Source: Colwellia sp. D2M02
GTDB taxonomy: Bacteria > Pseudomonadota > Gammaproteobacteria > Enterobacterales > Alteromonadaceae
Assembly (NCBI RefSeq): GCF_018860755.1
Contig: NZ_JAHKPW010000043.1
Coordinates: 35,776-83,440 of the forward strand
Reading direction: 5' to 3'
Length of the DNA: 47,665 nucleotides
Notes under the pieces: model-generated
Seen by the model: the letters and a program-made list of their open reading frames with translations, nothing else
Databases searched by the model: none
What the model was told of the DNA's origin: nothing
Made by a program: the position numbers and the translations under genes
Shown here: positions 19,176-27,682 of the stretch, one piece after another
How the letters are laid out: the number at the start of each line of letters is the position of its first letter
Position numbering within the stretch: the stretch's first letter is position 1

Positions 19176-19526
19176 TTATTTCTCCGCAGCAACGACTGAA
19201 ATTTCAACCAATAGTGCATCACGCGCCATTTTAGCAGCAACACATGCACGTGCTGGCGCATACCCTTCAGGTATCCATGCATCCCAAACAGCATTCATAT
19301 CAGCAAAGTAGCTCATATCTTTAACATAAATAGTGGCTGATAAGATATGTTCTCTATCACTCCCTGCTTGTATTAATAAATCATCAACTTTATCAAGCAT
19401 GGTTTGGGTTTGCTCAGTAATACCTTTAGTTGCATCTGCTGCCACTTGACCACATAAGTAAATAGTCCCATTATGTTTCACGATACGACTCATACGCTGT
19501 TTAGTTTCTTGTCTTTCGATAGACAT
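19176..19526 (-). CDS. RidA family protein
   Basis: A 116-residue member of the RidA/YjgF/Rid family. These are trimeric enzymes that hydrolyse reactive enamines/imines made by PLP enzymes. Visible features: [12 protein letters not shown] near the start, the [17 protein letters not shown] helix, and PARACVAA, whose Arg is the position that binds the carboxylate in active RidA; the following [10 protein letters not shown] strand is typical. The first 18 residues are more variable than in RidA itself, so it may be a Rid subgroup other than archetypal RidA. It starts 3 bases after the DUF2959 gene stop, so the pair is an operon. Confidence 0.9.
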   Translation of the reverse strand: MSIERQETKQRMSRIVKHNGTIYLCGQVAADATKGITEQTQTMLDKVDDLLIQAGSDREHILSATIYVKDMSYFADMNAVWDAWIPEGYAPARACVAAKMARDALLVEISVVAAEK

Positions 19527-19529
19527 TAA

Positions 19530-20177
19530 TTACTTCTCCAATAAATCAATAAATTTTTGCGATTGCTCTATAGCAACGTTCATATCTTTAATTAGCACAC
19601 TAACATTTTTTTCAATTGATACCATTTCGCCTTGCAGTGCACCTACAGCTTTAGCATTAAGGTTGTGCTTTAGAAACAAGCTATTATCTTTTAACGCTGA
19701 CAATACTGGCGCCATTTTGCTTTCTGCTTTTCGCATCGATTTAATTAAAGTATTGTAGCGGCGTTCGGTTTCTTTCAGTTTTGAGGCACTTTGACGTTTT
19801 AAGCTACTACTCGATATTTGATCTATTTCTTCTTGCCATTCATCAAATAGAGCGTGTGAAACATCTTCTATTTTTTCTATGCGTGAACTAACACGCTCTG
19901 CTGCTTCCGCTGACTTTTCATATTGCTCCTGAGTGATACTGTATTGCTCTTCCAGTTGGCCGCCATCAAAGTTTATCAACGCAGTCATTTCTTCTAACGC
20001 TGATTTAAACTGTGCCTGAGCCTCTTCTTGTGACTCTTTAGCTGCCTCAACACGGTCAACCATAATATCACGTTTGTGAATTCCAACTTTCTCCATTGCA
20101 GAATAATAAGCACTAGAGCAACCCGCCAGTGATAAAACGGTAAACATAATGCATAATGTTTGACTCAATTTTTTCAT
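19530..20177 (-). CDS. DUF2959 coiled-coil lipoprotein
   Basis: A 215-residue predicted lipoprotein with signal peptide and lipobox LAGC (Cys20). The mature protein begins SSAYYSAMEKVGIHKRDIMVDRV, which I recognise as the DUF2959 hallmark, and is almost entirely helical coiled coil up to residue 215. GAGGGAG lies shortly before the ATG, a very strong ribosome binding site. It is co-transcribed with the RidA gene downstream. Function of the family is unknown; a periplasmic structural role is only a guess. An inverted repeat overlaps its likely promoter region. Confidence 0.88.
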   Translation of the reverse strand: MKKLSQTLCIMFTVLSLAGCSSAYYSAMEKVGIHKRDIMVDRVEAAKESQEEAQAQFKSALEEMTALINFDGGQLEEQYSITQEQYEKSAEAAERVSSRIEKIEDVSHALFDEWQEEIDQISSSSLKRQSASKLKETERRYNTLIKSMRKAESKMAPVLSALKDNSLFLKHNLNAKAVGALQGEMVSIEKNVSVLIKDMNVAIEQSQKFIDLLEK

Positions 20178-20222
20178 AATTTACTCCCTCGAATACCATA
20201 AAACCTGATACTGATAATATAC

Positions 20223-20248
20223 AGTGTTACTAATAGATAGGTAACACT
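20223..20248. promoter_or_regulatory. Inverted repeat at the DUF2959 promoter region
   Basis: AGTGTTAC and GTAACACT are separated by 10 bases, some 46-71 bases upstream of the DUF2959 start. On the minus strand, TATATT/TATTAT-like sequence follows directly, so the repeat may be an operator over the -35 region. With no T-tract it is a poor terminator for the small gene upstream. Confidence 0.35.
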
Positions 20249-20352
20249 TCTGTATAATACGTATATACTCGCCACCATTCAAAGTATTGGTTAAATTATA
20301 TCTAACCATTATGGATGAATATCAATGTTACTTAAGTTAACCGTAAATATAA

Positions 20353-20490
20353 TCACATAGCCAAAGACGTCAATAACAACAAAGGGGCGCAAAATGCTAT
20401 TGCGTCCAGAATAAGTGCTAAAGATGAATCTATATTAGCTTGCTCTTGTGCAGTTCTCTCGTTAACCCATGTTGAAAAGAATGTATTCAT
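20353..20490 (-). CDS. Short membrane peptide (45 residues), unknown
   Basis: ATG at 20490 to TGA at 20353. The start is supported by GGAG six bases upstream, the best initiation signal in this gap. The product has a polar N-terminal half (MNTFFSTWVNERTAQEQ) and a C-terminal hydrophobic helix of about 22 residues (from SSLALILDAIAF to LLLLTSLAM), so a single-span inner-membrane peptide is likely. A terminator at 20672-20699 separates it from the MetF-like gene, so it would be its own transcript. I recognise no family. It could be a toxin-like or regulatory small membrane protein, but nothing shows this. Confidence 0.5.
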   Translation of the reverse strand: MNTFFSTWVNERTAQEQANIDSSLALILDAIAFCAPLLLLTSLAM

Positions 20491-20511
20491 AACTATCTCC
20501 ATTTGTTACTT

Positions 20512-20540
20512 ATGTAATTTGTTTAGATGTAACTTGTTTA
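20512..20540. repeat. Two 14-bp direct repeats, 15-base period
   Basis: ATGTAATTTGTTTA (20512-20525) and ATGTAACTTGTTTA (20527-20540) differ at one base and lie 22 bases upstream of the short gene start. A partial third unit (ATTTGTTA) begins at 20501, over its ribosome binding site. Could be regulator-binding repeats or a leader element; no function is proven. Confidence 0.45.
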
Positions 20541-20671
20541 AGTGAAACGACTATAAACATTCAAATGGTAGATTTGTTAGGCAATGTGCTTAACGGCTAA
20601 GAAAAATGATGAGCGGTTAGTATAGGTAATTACTGTGAGCTTTAAGGTGACTCTATCAACGTGTAAAAACT

Positions 20672-20699
20672 AAAAAACTCACTGAATAGTGAGCTTTTT
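20672..20699. terminator. Bidirectional Rho-independent terminator
   Basis: Stem CTCACT / AGTGAG with a 4-base loop, A6 on the left and CT5 on the right, so it reads as a terminator on both strands. On the minus strand it ends the MetF-like gene 20 bases after its stop. Confidence 0.8.
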
Positions 20700-20718
20700 A
20701 GCATAGTTAACTTACTCG

Positions 20719-21720
20719 CTATTTTTTATTTAAAGCAGCGAGTTCTTTTTTATTTAAAGCAGCGAGTTCTTTTTTAGCTAAAAAGTTATCCATTTTTGAG
20801 CGTAATAACTTGTACAATAAAATAGAGCCGTCAATTTCTTCTTTACGGTTAGTTAAACTTTCAATATTAAGCCCTAATGGTAAATCGTAAGGTAATACTG
20901 CATCTAAAATTTGCTGTAAACTATTCACACAAATACGAATAGATTCATACAAGGGTTTCTCTGCATTTAAAATGCGTAAGCTAGTTGCTTCAGGTACGTT
21001 CACCCCTAACCAATCGATAAACTCTAAGGTTTTTTCGCTACCACAAGGTGAAAAAGTTAAAATTAATCGTTGTGGTTTAAGCCCTTGCTTTTGGCATTCA
21101 ATGGCGTAGCGCGTTAGTAAGTCTATTGTCGCCTGAGGATCATAAATGGCTTGTGAAATGAAAAAACTACACCCTTGTTTATGCTTAGCAATTAAACGCT
21201 CATGCTCATCTTTTTTACTAGCATGACGCTCAGCAATGGTTACTCCACCAATAAAAAATTTATTAGGATTGTTAACTAAGGTTTTATAAGCGCCAGCTAA
21301 CGATAATGAAATTTCATTCTTTTTTGACGGGCTGCCAACTAATACAACATCTTTTACGCCATATTCATCCCAAGCTTCATTAGCCCAGTTATTAAAGTCT
21401 TCGCTGTTCGATTGCACTACGCTTTTATACGTGATTACTGGTCGATGAGATTTTTTATTTAATAATGAAGAGTACAGACGAGTATCATGAGTTGATTTAA
21501 ACGGAAAAGGGCGAGGTTTACTAATACGAGAATTTTCATCTTGAATGTCATAAACAATCAAACCATCAAAGTCTATATCGCTTACACGCTCAAGTAATTT
21601 ATCCGCAATGTCAGCGACTTTATCAAGTGGCGTATCACTTTTAGGCGGTGTAGTGCCAATAAAGTAAACACCTCGGTTAATATCGTTATATCTAGCTTTA
21701 AGCTCTGATTGTGTAGTCAA
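20719..21720 (-). CDS. MetF-like (methylenetetrahydrofolate reductase superfamily) protein
   Basis: A 333-residue predicted FAD-linked TIM-barrel protein distantly like MetF, which reduces methylene-THF to methyl-THF for methionine synthesis. Family-like segments: GVYFIGTTPP at the first strand, FDGLIVYDIQDE, a DVVLVGSPSK region, FFIGGVTIAERH with KHKQGCSFFISQAIYD (compare MetF's DAGANRAITQFFFD), and LILTFSPCG. It is clearly not the canonical MetF and the exact reaction is unsure. A met box and a TTGACA element lie just upstream, supporting a role in methionine or one-carbon metabolism. The C-terminus carries a perfect 8-residue duplication (LNKKELAA twice) from a 24-bp tandem repeat. Confidence 0.78.
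   Translation of the reverse strand: MTTQSELKARYNDINRGVYFIGTTPPKSDTPLDKVADIADKLLERVSDIDFDGLIVYDIQDENSRISKPRPFPFKSTHDTRLYSSLLNKKSHRPVITYKSVVQSNSEDFNNWANEAWDEYGVKDVVLVGSPSKKNEISLSLAGAYKTLVNNPNKFFIGGVTIAERHASKKDEHERLIAKHKQGCSFFISQAIYDPQATIDLLTRYAIECQKQGLKPQRLILTFSPCGSEKTLEFIDWLGVNVPEATSLRILNAEKPLYESIRICVNSLQQILDAVLPYDLPLGLNIESLTNRKEEIDGSILLYKLLRSKMDNFLAKKELAALNKKELAALNKK
20722..20769. repeat. 24-bp perfect tandem duplication in the MetF-like C-terminus
   Basis: Positions 20722-20745 and 20746-20769 are identical 24-base units beginning with T6, followed by another T6 at 20770. The unit is a multiple of three and adds eight residues just before the stop. Slippage at the T6 runs is a likely origin. 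Confidence 0.9.
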
Positions 21721-21743
21721 AATGCTCTTCTTTAATTTTCTTT

Positions 21744-21759
21744 AGACGTTTAGATGGCT
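21744..21759 (-). promoter_or_regulatory. MetJ-like met box before the MetF-like gene
   Basis: Two adjacent 8-mers, AGACGTTT and AGATGGCT, match the MetJ consensus AGACGTCT at 7/8 and 6/8. The box lies 24 bases before the MetF-like start, and a perfect TTGACA (minus strand, 21790-21785) sits upstream at promoter distance. The -10 region between them is AT-rich (TAATTATATA) but its exact hexamer is unclear. MetJ with S-adenosylmethionine would repress from this position. Confidence 0.6.
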
Positions 21760-21944
21760 ATATAATTATGCAAATAGTTTATTTTGTCAACCATTGATAT
21801 TTTATAAGTTATATTCGTCTACTTAACCTACGCCCATACATCAAGCTCATGTTACTTAATATTGCTATGCTTGAGCATTGAGTAGTTATGCCCAAGTATT
21901 ATTATGCTCGATAAAATATTCACTAATATATTTATAACCGCCCA

Positions 21945-21980
21945 TAAAAAAGCCCAGTATTTATGATTTGATACTGGGCT
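21945..21980 (-). terminator. Rho-independent terminator of the 140-residue membrane protein gene
   Basis: Perfect 10-bp stem AGCCCAGTAT / ATACTGGGCT with a 10-base loop, followed on the minus strand by six T residues. It lies 62 bases past the gene stop. Confidence 0.85.
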
Positions 21981-22042
21981 TTCAAGCAATTAACCTCATA
22001 GCAATAGCCGCTATCGATTACTGCCATGTTAATACGGAGCAA

Positions 22043-22465
22043 TTAGCCCATAAACAAAAGACTAGCGATGATTGTCCAAACACCAAGACATAAACCAACC
22101 AAACCTACTTTACCTTGCATTGGTGCAAGTTTAGCAAGTAACTCTTCGCCTTTTTTAGCGCCTTCTTCTGATTTAGATAATACATACTTATTGATAAGAT
22201 TGTAGCCTAGCATAAAGCCTAAAATAGCTTCAACGACACTACTTGCTAACCAAGTAATCCACCAAATAGGAGCACTCGTTAATAAACCTAAGTTAAGTAC
22301 GGCAGCAATAATGCCCCATAGACCCCAAAAACAAAATACAACGCCAATCCAACCTTGATAAGGCGCTATTTTTGCTAGCACATCTTTTGCATCTGGTCTT
22401 TTCGACAGAATTAAAGAAGGTACCGCTAATAGGCTCAGTAAGATTAAAGCAATCCCGTAAATCAT
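22043..22465 (-). CDS. Membrane protein made of a duplicated two-helix unit
   Basis: A 140-residue inner-membrane protein of unknown function with four hydrophobic segments (about 2-20, 38-60, 68-90 and 118-138). Residues 30-57 ([15 protein letters not shown]...) and 110-137 ([15 protein letters not shown]...) are clear repeats 80 residues apart. The preceding helix and SK-containing loop (ILSKRP / VLSKSE) also match, so the whole protein arose by duplication of a hydrophobic helix, charged loop, LAK-AP-QG motif and second helix. It stands alone with its own terminator. I recognise no characterised family; relatives appear to be conserved in marine gammaproteobacteria, by memory only. Confidence 0.8.
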   Translation of the reverse strand: MIYGIALILLSLLAVPSLILSKRPDAKDVLAKIAPYQGWIGVVFCFWGLWGIIAAVLNLGLLTSAPIWWITWLASSVVEAILGFMLGYNLINKYVLSKSEEGAKKGEELLAKLAPMQGKVGLVGLCLGVWTIIASLLFMG

Positions 22466-22553
22466 AATTTTTTCCTTTTAATTATCAATAAGAAGCTGAT
22501 TGTATGAGTTCATAACAAACTAATCAATTAAAAAACAAGCTAGAAACGTATAA

Positions 22554-22586
22554 TAAAAAACCTCACCACTTTACAGTAATGAGGTT
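22554..22586 (-). terminator. Rho-independent terminator of guaA
   Basis: Stem AACCTCA / TGAGGTT with a 14-base loop and a T6 tract on the minus strand, 43 bases past the guaA stop. It ends the guaBA unit. Confidence 0.8.
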
Positions 22587-22628
22587 CTATAAATACGGCA
22601 CTTTAGTTAGCGATTAAAGCGTAATAAA

Positions 22629-24218
22629 TTATTCCCACTCAATTGTTGCTGGTGGCTTGCCTGAAATGTCATAGACAACACGTGAAATACCGTCAATTTC
22701 ATTAATAATACGGTTAGACACTAACCCTAAGAAGTCGTATGGTAAATGTGACCAACGCGCAGTCATAAAGTCGATAGTTTCAACACAACGTAATGAAACA
22801 ACCCAATCATATTTACGCGCATCGCCCATAACACCTACTGAACGTACCGGTAAAAACACAGTAAAAGCTTGGCTTACTTTAGTGTATAAATCATGCTTAT
22901 GTAGCTCTTCAATGAAAATAGCATCGGCACGACGTAATAAGTCAGCATATTCTTTTTTCACTTCACCTAAAATACGTACACCTAACCCAGGACCTGGGAA
23001 CGGGTGGCGGTAAAGCATGTCGTATGGTAAGCCAAGCTCTAAACCAATTTTACGTACTTCATCTTTAAATAATTCACGTAATGGTTCAACTAAACCTAAT
23101 TTCATATAGTCAGGTAAGCCGCCAACATTATGATGCGATTTAATGACATGCGCTTTACCGGTAGCCGATGCTGCAGATTCGATTACATCTGGGTAAATAG
23201 TTCCTTGCGCTAACCATTTAGCATTTTCAAGTTTATTAGACTCTTCTTCAAAAACATCAACAAATACGTTACCAATAATTTTACGTTTAGCTTCTGGTTC
23301 ATTCTCGCCAGCTAAACGATCAAGAAAGCGATCTTCGGCATCAATTTTAATGATATTTAAACCAAAATGATTACCAAACATGTCCATAACTTGTTGCCCT
23401 TCGTTCAAGCGAAGTAAACCGTTATCAACAAATACACAAGTAAGTTTGTCACCTATTGCTCGATGTAAAAGCATCGCAACAACAGATGAGTCAACACCAC
23501 CAGAAAGCCCTAGAATAACCTCATCATCACCTACTTGCTCTTTCATTTTAGCAATGGCGTCATCAATAATTGAGGCTGGTGTCCATAACTTTTCACACTG
23601 ACAAATTTCTACAACAAAGTTTTCTAAAATACGTAGACCTTGTTTAGTGTGTGTTACTTCAGGGTGGAATTGCACACCATAAAATTGCTTCTCTTCATTG
23701 GCCATCGCAGCAAAAGCACAGCTTGGTGTTTGTGCAACACTAACAAAGTCACGAGGAATAGCAGAAACTTTATCACCATGGCTCATCCAAACATCTAGTA
23801 ATGCATTACCATTAGCGCCAATACTGTCTTCAACATTATGAAATAATGCTGATTGTGAAATTAATTCAACCGCAGCGTAGCCAAACTCTTTATGCTCAGA
23901 GCTTTGTACACCACCGCCAAGTTGCTCAGCCATGGTTTGCATGCCGTAACAAATACCTAAAACAGGTACACCTGCGTTATAAACGTACTCTGGAGCACGT
24001 GGAGAATTAGCTTCTGTTACTGATTCGGGACCACCAGCAAGAATAATACCTGTTGGGTTAAACGCTTTAATTTGCTCTTCAGTTACATCCCAAGACCAAA
24101 GTTCACAATATACGCCAATTTCACGTACACGGCGTGCAATAAGCTGGGTGTATTGTGAACCAAAATCTAATATCAGTATGCGGTGATCATGAATGTCTTT
24201 CGTGGTACTTGTCGTCAT
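22629..24218 (-). CDS. guaA: GMP synthase (glutamine-hydrolysing)
   Basis: Converts XMP to GMP using glutamine and ATP, the last step of guanine nucleotide synthesis. Visible: class I glutamine amidotransferase domain ([18 protein letters not shown], nucleophile Cys in GICYGMQ, HPEVTHT), the ATP pyrophosphatase P-loop [10 protein letters not shown], and the C-terminal dimerisation domain ending PPATIEWE. I start it at the ATG at 24218 (529 residues; E. coli 525), with AGGA about 9 bases upstream. A TTG at 24242 would add eight residues that homologues lack. Downstream of guaB with a 260-base gap that contains a strong hairpin. Confidence 0.97.
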   Translation of the reverse strand: MTTSTTKDIHDHRILILDFGSQYTQLIARRVREIGVYCELWSWDVTEEQIKAFNPTGIILAGGPESVTEANSPRAPEYVYNAGVPVLGICYGMQTMAEQLGGGVQSSEHKEFGYAAVELISQSALFHNVEDSIGANGNALLDVWMSHGDKVSAIPRDFVSVAQTPSCAFAAMANEEKQFYGVQFHPEVTHTKQGLRILENFVVEICQCEKLWTPASIIDDAIAKMKEQVGDDEVILGLSGGVDSSVVAMLLHRAIGDKLTCVFVDNGLLRLNEGQQVMDMFGNHFGLNIIKIDAEDRFLDRLAGENEPEAKRKIIGNVFVDVFEEESNKLENAKWLAQGTIYPDVIESAASATGKAHVIKSHHNVGGLPDYMKLGLVEPLRELFKDEVRKIGLELGLPYDMLYRHPFPGPGLGVRILGEVKKEYADLLRRADAIFIEELHKHDLYTKVSQAFTVFLPVRSVGVMGDARKYDWVVSLRCVETIDFMTARWSHLPYDFLGLVSNRIINEIDGISRVVYDISGKPPATIEWE

Positions 24219-24282
24219 GAGTTTTGTTCCTATTATCTTCAAAGTTTCTTCAAAATGAAGTATTTACTAATTTTCTAAAATG

Positions 24283-24337
24283 AACAGGCTGAGCATCTCT
24301 ATTTATAGATAGTGCTCAGCCTGTTTGAATTTTTTTT
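24283..24337. promoter_or_regulatory. Strong hairpin between guaB and guaA
   Basis: A perfect 13-bp stem, AACAGGCTGAGCA / TGCTCAGCCTGTT, encloses a 17-base loop that can pair further. On the plus strand it is followed by T8 (24330-24337), a textbook terminator facing against guaBA. On the minus strand the following sequence is only moderately U-rich. It could limit guaA readthrough or stop an antisense transcript. Confidence 0.6.
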
Positions 24338-24478
24338 GCTAAACTTATTCAATGTTAAGAATAATTTAGCTCCAAGCTAGTTAACATTAGCGCAAAGAAG
24401 GTGCTCGTAGTTGACCTTAGTCAATGAGTACATCCGATGCCGCTATTGTGTTAAATAGCGCAGGAAAAAATTATTCGA

Positions 24479-25951
24479 TTAACCTAAACGGTAGTTAGGT
24501 GCTTCTTTCGTAATAGCGACATCATGTACATGCGACTCGCCCATACCCGCAGAAGTAATTTTCATAAATTCAGGTTTAGTGCGCATCACTTCAATGTTTT
24601 CACTACCGGTTAAGCCCATCGATGAGCGTAATCCGCCCATTTGCTGATGAATAATAGCAGCAACTGGACCTTTATATGCTACGCGACCTTCAATGCCTTC
24701 AGGGACTAATTTATCGGCTTCACCATCAGTCTTTTGGAAGTAACGATCGCTAGAGCCATCTTTTTGTGCCATTGCACCTAAAGAACCCATACCACGATAT
24801 GATTTGTAGTAACGACCTTGGTAAAGCTCAACCTCACCAGGAGACTCTTCAGTACCCGCTAACATGCTACCAACCATGACACAGTGTGCGCCAGCAACAA
24901 GTGCTTTAGCAATATCGCCAGAAAAACGAATACCGCCATCAGCGATAACAGGAATACCTGTACCTTTAAGTGCTTCAACAGCATTAGAAATAGCCGTTAA
25001 TTGTGGTACACCTACGCCCGTCACAATACGAGTGGTACAAATAGAGCCAGGGCCGATACCTACTTTTACCGCATCTACGCCAACATCAGCTAATGCTTTA
25101 GCGCCAGCGCCAGTAGCAACGTTGCCCGCAACAATTTGTAAATCTGGATATTTATCACGTGTTTCTTTAACACGATCAATAACACCTTGTGAATGACCAT
25201 GAGAAGTATCAATTAATAATACATCAACGCCAGCAGCGACTAAGGCATCAATACGTTCATCGGTACCAGCACCAACGCCAACAGCAGCACCAACACGTAA
25301 ACGACCTAACTCATCTTTACACGCATTTGGTTTGCTTTCTGCTTTTTGATAGTCTTTCGCGGTAATTAAACCCACTAATTGAAAAGCATCATTAACCACT
25401 AAGATTTTTTCAATACGGTTTTCATGCATTAAACCTAAAATCTCTTCACGTGGAGCACCTGACTTTACCGTGACTAGGTTTTCTTTAGGCGTCATTAATG
25501 CTGAAACAGTTTTACTTAAGTCTGTTTCAAAGCGTAAGTCACGACTAGTAATAATACCGACTAGGTTGTTGTTATCATCAACGACAGGGAAACCAGAAAA
25601 ACCTAAATCATCGGCTTTATGCATCACTTGCTCAAGCGTAAAATTAAGGTTTACGGTAACCGGATGTGAAACCACACCGCTCTCATATTTTTTAACTTTA
25701 GCAACATTTTGCGCTTGCTCGGCAATAGTCATGTTTTTGTGGATAAAGCCTAAACCGCCTTCTTGCGCTAAAGTAATAGCCAAGCGTGCTTCGGTTACTG
25801 TGTCCATAGACGCAGAAACCATAGGTACATTTAAATTAATTTTACGCGTTAATTTTGTTTTTAAATCAGCTGTATGTGGAAGTACTTTTGAGTGGGCAGG
25901 TACCAGTAGTACATCATCAAAAGTTAGTGCTTCTTGGGCAATTCTTAGCAT
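24479..25951 (-). CDS. guaB: IMP dehydrogenase
   Basis: Oxidises IMP to XMP with NAD+, the rate-limiting step to guanine nucleotides. 490 residues (E. coli 488). The start [21 protein letters not shown] is as expected. A catalytic (beta/alpha)8 barrel is interrupted by two CBS domains (about 94-205). The active-site loop GPGSICTTR has its catalytic Cys at about 305, the phosphate-binding DGGIRFSGD follows, and the flap [13 protein letters not shown] segment (VAYKGPV) is present. First gene of guaBA, divergent from xseA as in E. coli, with a well-formed promoter upstream. Confidence 0.98.
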   Translation of the reverse strand: MLRIAQEALTFDDVLLVPAHSKVLPHTADLKTKLTRKINLNVPMVSASMDTVTEARLAITLAQEGGLGFIHKNMTIAEQAQNVAKVKKYESGVVSHPVTVNLNFTLEQVMHKADDLGFSGFPVVDDNNNLVGIITSRDLRFETDLSKTVSALMTPKENLVTVKSGAPREEILGLMHENRIEKILVVNDAFQLVGLITAKDYQKAESKPNACKDELGRLRVGAAVGVGAGTDERIDALVAAGVDVLLIDTSHGHSQGVIDRVKETRDKYPDLQIVAGNVATGAGAKALADVGVDAVKVGIGPGSICTTRIVTGVGVPQLTAISNAVEALKGTGIPVIADGGIRFSGDIAKALVAGAHCVMVGSMLAGTEESPGEVELYQGRYYKSYRGMGSLGAMAQKDGSSDRYFQKTDGEADKLVPEGIEGRVAYKGPVAAIIHQQMGGLRSSMGLTGSENIEVMRTKPEFMKITSAGMGESHVHDVAITKEAPNYRLG

Positions 25952-26000
25952 CGCAACGTCTCTCTAAAAAGGTTGGTTAGGGAGGGAATATTGCGGCAGA

Positions 26001-26029
26001 ATTTTAACCGTTTTCTTGTTTTAGGTAAA
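26001..26029 (-). promoter_or_regulatory. guaBA promoter
   Basis: On the minus strand TTTACC (26029-26024), a 17-base spacer and TAAAAT (26006-26001) fit a sigma-70 promoter, followed by a GC-containing discriminator (TCTGCCGC). This would give a leader of about 43 bases to the guaB ATG. GC-rich discriminators are known for growth-rate/stringent control of guaB in E. coli. Confidence 0.65.
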
Positions 26030-26163
26030 CCTCTTTTTGCAAAAACAGGTGAGAAAAACCAACAAATAATGAAAATAAATTGAAAGTCACGCCTAATCAA
26101 TAAATAATGGCGTTTTCCGATGTCTACTAACCTTTTCCTCAAACGATATTAAGCCAATTTTTC

Positions 26164-27513
26164 ATGAGCCAACAGCACATATTAAAAGTCAGCGAATTAA
26201 CTAAAAAAGTTCGCTTTATTCTTGAAAGCGAGCTTAATACCGTTTGGCTCACGGGTGAAATATCTAACTTCATCGCAGCCAGCTCAGGTCACTGGTACTT
26301 GTCATTAAAAGATAGTAAGTCGCAAGTAAAGTGCGCCATGTTTAAAGGCAGCAATAGTCGCGTTCGATTAAACACCGGCAAACCAAGTAATGGTCAGCAA
26401 GTATTAGTACGCGCAAAAGTATCACTTTACGAGCCTCGCGGTGACTTTCAATTAATTATTGAACACATGGAAGATGCTGGCGCAGGTTTATTACGTCAGC
26501 AATTTGAGCAATTAAAAAATCAATTAAATGCACAAGGGCTATTTGATGCCTTTCATAAAAAAACTATCCCTGAGCACATTACCACTTTAGGCCTTGTGAC
26601 CTCCCCAACAGGTGCTGCGGTTAAAGATATCATTAGTGTTTTAAAACGCAGGAACCCAACCATTAACATCATTATTTACCCCGCTTTAGTACAAGGTGAA
26701 TATGCTCAAGGTGATATTTGTCATGCAATTGCTATGGCCAATATGCGTAATGAATGTGATGTACTTATTGTGGGTCGTGGCGGTGGTTCATTAGAAGATT
26801 TATGGCCATTTAATGAAGAAAGTGTTGTTCGCAGTATTTATAACAGTAAGCTTCCTATTATTAGTGCCGTTGGACATGAAATAGATACCACCTTGAGTGA
26901 TTACGTTGCTGATTTGCGAGCGCCAACGCCCTCGGCGGCGGCAGAGCTAGTATCAAGTGATAATTCAGCACAGTTAAATAACATTAGCCTATTAAAACAG
27001 CGCCTAATAAGAGTTCATCAAGCGCAATTAACAAAGCGCTACGACCGCAGTAATTATTTACAACATCGCCTTAATCAAGTTCACCCAGAACAGCAATTAC
27101 AGTTACAGCAGCAAAAAGCCGATGAGTTAGCCATACGCTTGAAGCAGGTAATAAAACGTACGCTACTTGAAAATAAACATAAACCGACTCAATTACAGCA
27201 ACGTTTGTTACAAAGCTCACCTTTAAAAACAATTGAACGCCACCAAGACATTATACAACAAAGTACCCAACGATTAATTCATAGCCAGCAACTTCACCTG
27301 CAACATAAAAGCGAAACCTTTGTGCATCTCATTGAGCAATTACAATTAGTGAGCCCTCTAGCGACTATTGCCAGAGGTTATAGCGTTACTCGTGACAATA
27401 AAAATAGTGTTGTTAGTAGGGTGACACAAGTTACAGTTGGCGATGAACTTAGCATTCAATTAAGTGATGGTGTTATTGCCGTAAAAGCGACTCGTTTAAA
27501 CATAAAAGAATAA
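26164..27513 (+). CDS. xseA: Exodeoxyribonuclease VII large subunit
   Basis: Large subunit of the single-strand-specific exonuclease VII, which acts with XseB in repair. 449 residues (E. coli 456). An N-terminal OB fold (LKVSELTKKVRFILES, VWLTGEISNF, GHWYLSLKDSKSQVKCAMF) is followed by the catalytic core with TSPTGAAVKDII, VLIVGRGGGSLEDLWPFNEE, SAVGHEIDTTLSDYVADLRAPTPSAAAE. A long coiled coil rich in Gln/Leu (about 275-390) and the C-terminal segment RGYSVTRD complete it. Divergent from guaB, the order seen in E. coli; xseB is elsewhere. Confidence 0.97.
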   Translation: MSQQHILKVSELTKKVRFILESELNTVWLTGEISNFIAASSGHWYLSLKDSKSQVKCAMFKGSNSRVRLNTGKPSNGQQVLVRAKVSLYEPRGDFQLIIEHMEDAGAGLLRQQFEQLKNQLNAQGLFDAFHKKTIPEHITTLGLVTSPTGAAVKDIISVLKRRNPTINIIIYPALVQGEYAQGDICHAIAMANMRNECDVLIVGRGGGSLEDLWPFNEESVVRSIYNSKLPIISAVGHEIDTTLSDYVADLRAPTPSAAAELVSSDNSAQLNNISLLKQRLIRVHQAQLTKRYDRSNYLQHRLNQVHPEQQLQLQQQKADELAIRLKQVIKRTLLENKHKPTQLQQRLLQSSPLKTIERHQDIIQQSTQRLIHSQQLHLQHKSETFVHLIEQLQLVSPLATIARGYSVTRDNKNSVVSRVTQVTVGDELSIQLSDGVIAVKATRLNIKE

Positions 27514-27682
27514 ATAATACCTCAAGGTTAATGCTAGACTTATTTTGAATAAGCCCCTGTTACCACCTAAAAGTAAAAGTTCCGATTCTTTTTCCTCTAA
27601 TTAAAAAAGTTAGCACTCGCAATAACTCAACAATTTGCTAAGATAAGAACAGTCTTATAACGCTTTATTGTATTAGTATTTC

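Larger units (their letters stand above)
20178..20718. other. Gap between DUF2959 and MetF-like genes
   Basis: About 540 bases with no large gene. It holds an inverted repeat at 20223-20248, the 45-codon gene at 20353-20490, a pair of 14-bp direct repeats at 20512-20540 and a bidirectional terminator at 20672-20699, each listed separately. The remainder is AT-rich and unremarkable. Confidence 0.6.
21721..22042. other. Gap between MetF-like and small membrane protein genes
   Basis: Contains the met box and promoter of the MetF-like gene at its left end and the terminator of the membrane protein gene at 21945-21980. I see no open frame with a credible start in the rest. Confidence 0.55.

Noticed and set aside
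20722..20769. Tandem repeat as a CRISPR or satellite element
   Set aside because: Only two adjacent in-frame copies without spacers, within a coding region; a simple duplication explains it.
25945..26142. 65-codon minus-strand open frame overlapping the guaB start
   Set aside because: It runs through the well-formed guaB promoter and out of frame into guaB; its product is basic and lacks any recognisable domain.
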